From: CAG-791 sp002449595 | GTDB lineage: Bacteria; Bacillota; Clostridia; Lachnospirales; Lachnospiraceae | Direction: 5' to 3' | Length of the DNA: 14,168 bases | Assembly (NCBI GenBank): GCA_946539855.1 | Contig: CAMNHV010000040.1 | Span: 1-14,168, forward strand | The notes under the pieces: model-generated | Seen by the model: the letters and a program-made list of their open reading frames with translations, nothing else | Told to the model about the DNA's origin: nothing | The model's database searches: none | Shown: positions 12,604 through 14,168 of the stretch, one piece after another | Position numbering within the stretch: the first letter of the stretch is position 1 | Layout of the letters: the number at the start of each line of letters is the position of its first letter | Position numbers and translations under genes: made by a program

Positions 12604-14168
12604 ATGGCGAGAAATTTTGTGTGCAACAACAAAGAGAACATTGTGGAGACGACGGGAGGCGTCGTGAAAGGCTTTTCCTTGGATGGAATATCAATCTTCA
12701 AGGGGATTCCGTACGCGGAGGCGAAGCGGTTTCATAAGCCGCAGCCGGCGTCGTGGGAAGGCGTGAAGGACTGCACGAGTTTTGGTTACGTGTGCCCGCT
12801 CGTCGAGATGCCGGAGCCGAACAATGAGCTGCTCGTGCCGCACCGCTACTGGCTGATGGATGAGAACTGCCTCAACCTGAACCTCTGGACGCCGGGGCTG
12901 GATGACAAGAAGCGTCCGGTCATCGTTTGGTTCCATGGCGGCGGATTTGAGTCCGGTTCGGCGATCGAGCATGAGGCGTATGAAGGCGAGAACATGGCGA
13001 AGTGCGCGGATGTCGTCTCGATTTCTGTTAACCACAGGCTGAATGTGCTGGGGTATCTTGATTTCTCTGAGTTTGGGGAGGAGTATGAGGATTCCGGCAA
13101 CAACGGCACGAACGACATGATCATGTCACTGCAGTGGGTCCGCGACAACGTCGCGAAGTTCGGCGGTGATCCGGACAATGTCACGATCTTCGGGCAGTCC
13201 GGCGGCGGTATGAAGGTCACGACGCTGCTGCAGACGCCCGCGGCGGATGGCCTGTTCCACAAGGGAATGGTCATGAGCGGGGTGATTGATCCTTTTGTCA
13301 TGGGGGATTCTGCGGGCAGCGCGAAGGAGATCGTGGAGGCTCTGCTTGATACGCTCGGTCTTGAAAGTGTGAAGGAACTCGAGGAGGTTCCGTACGATGC
13401 GCTCGCGGCGGCGTATCTTGAGGTGAAGCCTGCTTTTATGAAGGCCGGCAAGAACTTTGGCGGTTCGCCGCATCCGAATGACTTCTATGCGGGCGATCCG
13501 CTCGTCACGGACTTCCGCGAGGAGACGAAGAATATTCCGCTCCTTATCGGGACGGTGTTTGGCGAGTTTGCGGGGTTTGTGCCGACGGCGTATGACAGGA
13601 AGGCCCTGAGCCGTGACGAGCAGGTGGAGATGCTTGAGGAGAAGTTTGGCGCGGAGAAGGCGGCGAAGCTGATCCCGATCTTCGAGAAGGCTTATCCCGG
13701 CCATCCCGTGATCGACCTGCTCCAGCTCGACTGGCTGTTCCGCCATCCCACGATGGAGTACATCAAGAAGAGAAGTGCGCTGAATGACTGCACGTGGTCC
13801 TATCTCTTTGATTTCGAGAGCGAGCTGGACGGCGGCACGGTGCCGTGGCACTGCGCGGACGTTCCGTTCTTCTTCCACAACACCTGTATGGTGCCGACGA
13901 CCTGGAAGGGCGACGTCACGGAGAAGCTTGAGGCTCAGATGTTCGGCGCGTTCATGAACTTCGCCCGGACCGGCGATCCGAACGGCGACGGCACGACGCT
14001 TCCCGCCTGGCCCGCGAGCAGCGCGGACGCAGAGCACACGATGATCTTCTGCGAGGAGACGCACGAGGCGCCCGCGAACTATGACCACGAGCTGCAGGAT
14101 GCCTACAAGGACGAAGTCGGCCTGATGATGGCGGCGGAAGTCTGGGGCGGGGATAATGCGGATAAGAT
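12604..14168 (+). CDS. Type-B carboxylesterase/lipase family protein (3' end outside window)
   Basis: The frame is open from ATG 12604 to the right edge (521 codons, no stop), so the C-terminus is missing. The alpha/beta-hydrolase carboxylesterase family hydrolyses carboxylic esters. Visible marks are the oxyanion-hole segment VWFHGGGFESGS (108-119), the nucleophile elbow FGQSGGG with Ser199, the acid candidate Glu321 in GTVFGEFAGF, and His416 in VPWHCADVPFFF. The elbow reads GQSGG where most family members have GESAG. GGVVKGFSLDGISIFKGIPYAE (from 18) is the typical N-terminal region. There is no signal peptide, so it is cytosolic. The ATG has AGAGG (12592-12596) upstream. Typical members are about 490-540 aa, so little is missing. 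Next to sugar genes it may remove acyl groups from imported sugars, which is inference. Confidence 0.88.
   Translation, partial: MARNFVCNNKENIVETTGGVVKGFSLDGISIFKGIPYAEAKRFHKPQPASWEGVKDCTSFGYVCPLVEMPEPNNELLVPHRYWLMDENCLNLNLWTPGLDDKKRPVIVWFHGGGFESGSAIEHEAYEGENMAKCADVVSISVNHRLNVLGYLDFSEFGEEYEDSGNNGTNDMIMSLQWVRDNVAKFGGDPDNVTIFGQSGGGMKVTTLLQTPAADGLFHKGMVMSGVIDPFVMGDSAGSAKEIVEALLDTLGLESVKELEEVPYDALAAAYLEVKPAFMKAGKNFGGSPHPNDFYAGDPLVTDFREETKNIPLLIGTVFGEFAGFVPTAYDRKALSRDEQVEMLEEKFGAEKAAKLIPIFEKAYPGHPVIDLLQLDWLFRHPTMEYIKKRSALNDCTWSYLFDFESELDGGTVPWHCADVPFFFHNTCMVPTTWKGDVTEKLEAQMFGAFMNFARTGDPNGDGTTLPAWPASSADAEHTMIFCEETHEAPANYDHELQDAYKDEVGLMMAAEVWGGDNADK

Overview
The window is a GC-rich stretch of bacterial chromosome that reads as one sugar-uptake and sugar-catabolism locus. 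The organism is most likely a Clostridia-class Firmicute, possibly a Lachnospiraceae relative. That guess rests on the strong AGGAGG-type ribosome binding sites, the short Gram-positive-style lipoprotein signal, the pyruvate phosphate dikinase and the overall gene styles. No 16S or other marker is present, so the assignment is tentative.

Layout. (1) Positions 1-258 hold the last 86 codons of pyruvate phosphate dikinase, closed by a clean hairpin terminator at 301-331. (2) A ROK-family regulator on the minus strand (419-1672) is divergent from an aldo/keto reductase (1863-2900). The 190-bp region between their start codons carries a near-consensus promoter for the reductase and an inverted pair of 14-bp sites matching at 13 of 14 positions, which are good operator candidates. 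(3) Next come aldose 1-epimerase (galM, 3095-4108) and an Mgl-type ABC importer: lipoprotein sugar-binding protein (4247-5461), double ATPase (5623-7158) and permease (7180-8181), ending at a terminator at 8224-8252. An extended -10 promoter overlapping the end of galM probably gives the importer its own transcript. (4) A new promoter at 8319-8346 precedes two FucI-superfamily isomerase paralogues (8462-9946 and 11027-12466) that flank a PfkB sugar kinase (9984-10967). (5) A type-B carboxylesterase begins at 12604 and runs off the right edge with its reading frame still open.

How the genes may work together (inference). The importer brings in an aldose of the galactose/glucose/methyl-galactoside class or a relative. 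GalM equilibrates its anomers, one or both isomerases turn it into a ketose, and the PfkB kinase phosphorylates the ketose. The aldo/keto reductase and esterase could process related or acylated sugars. No aldolase or other carbon-splitting enzyme is visible, so the pathway is incomplete here and the sugar cannot be named from sequence alone.

The most notable items are the duplicated isomerase around one kinase, the paired operator-like sites beside the ROK gene, and the unusual spacer between the binding-protein and ATPase genes (three copies of a 7-mer, then a perfect 15-bp hairpin). No RNA genes, insertion sequences, CRISPR arrays or phage genes were seen.
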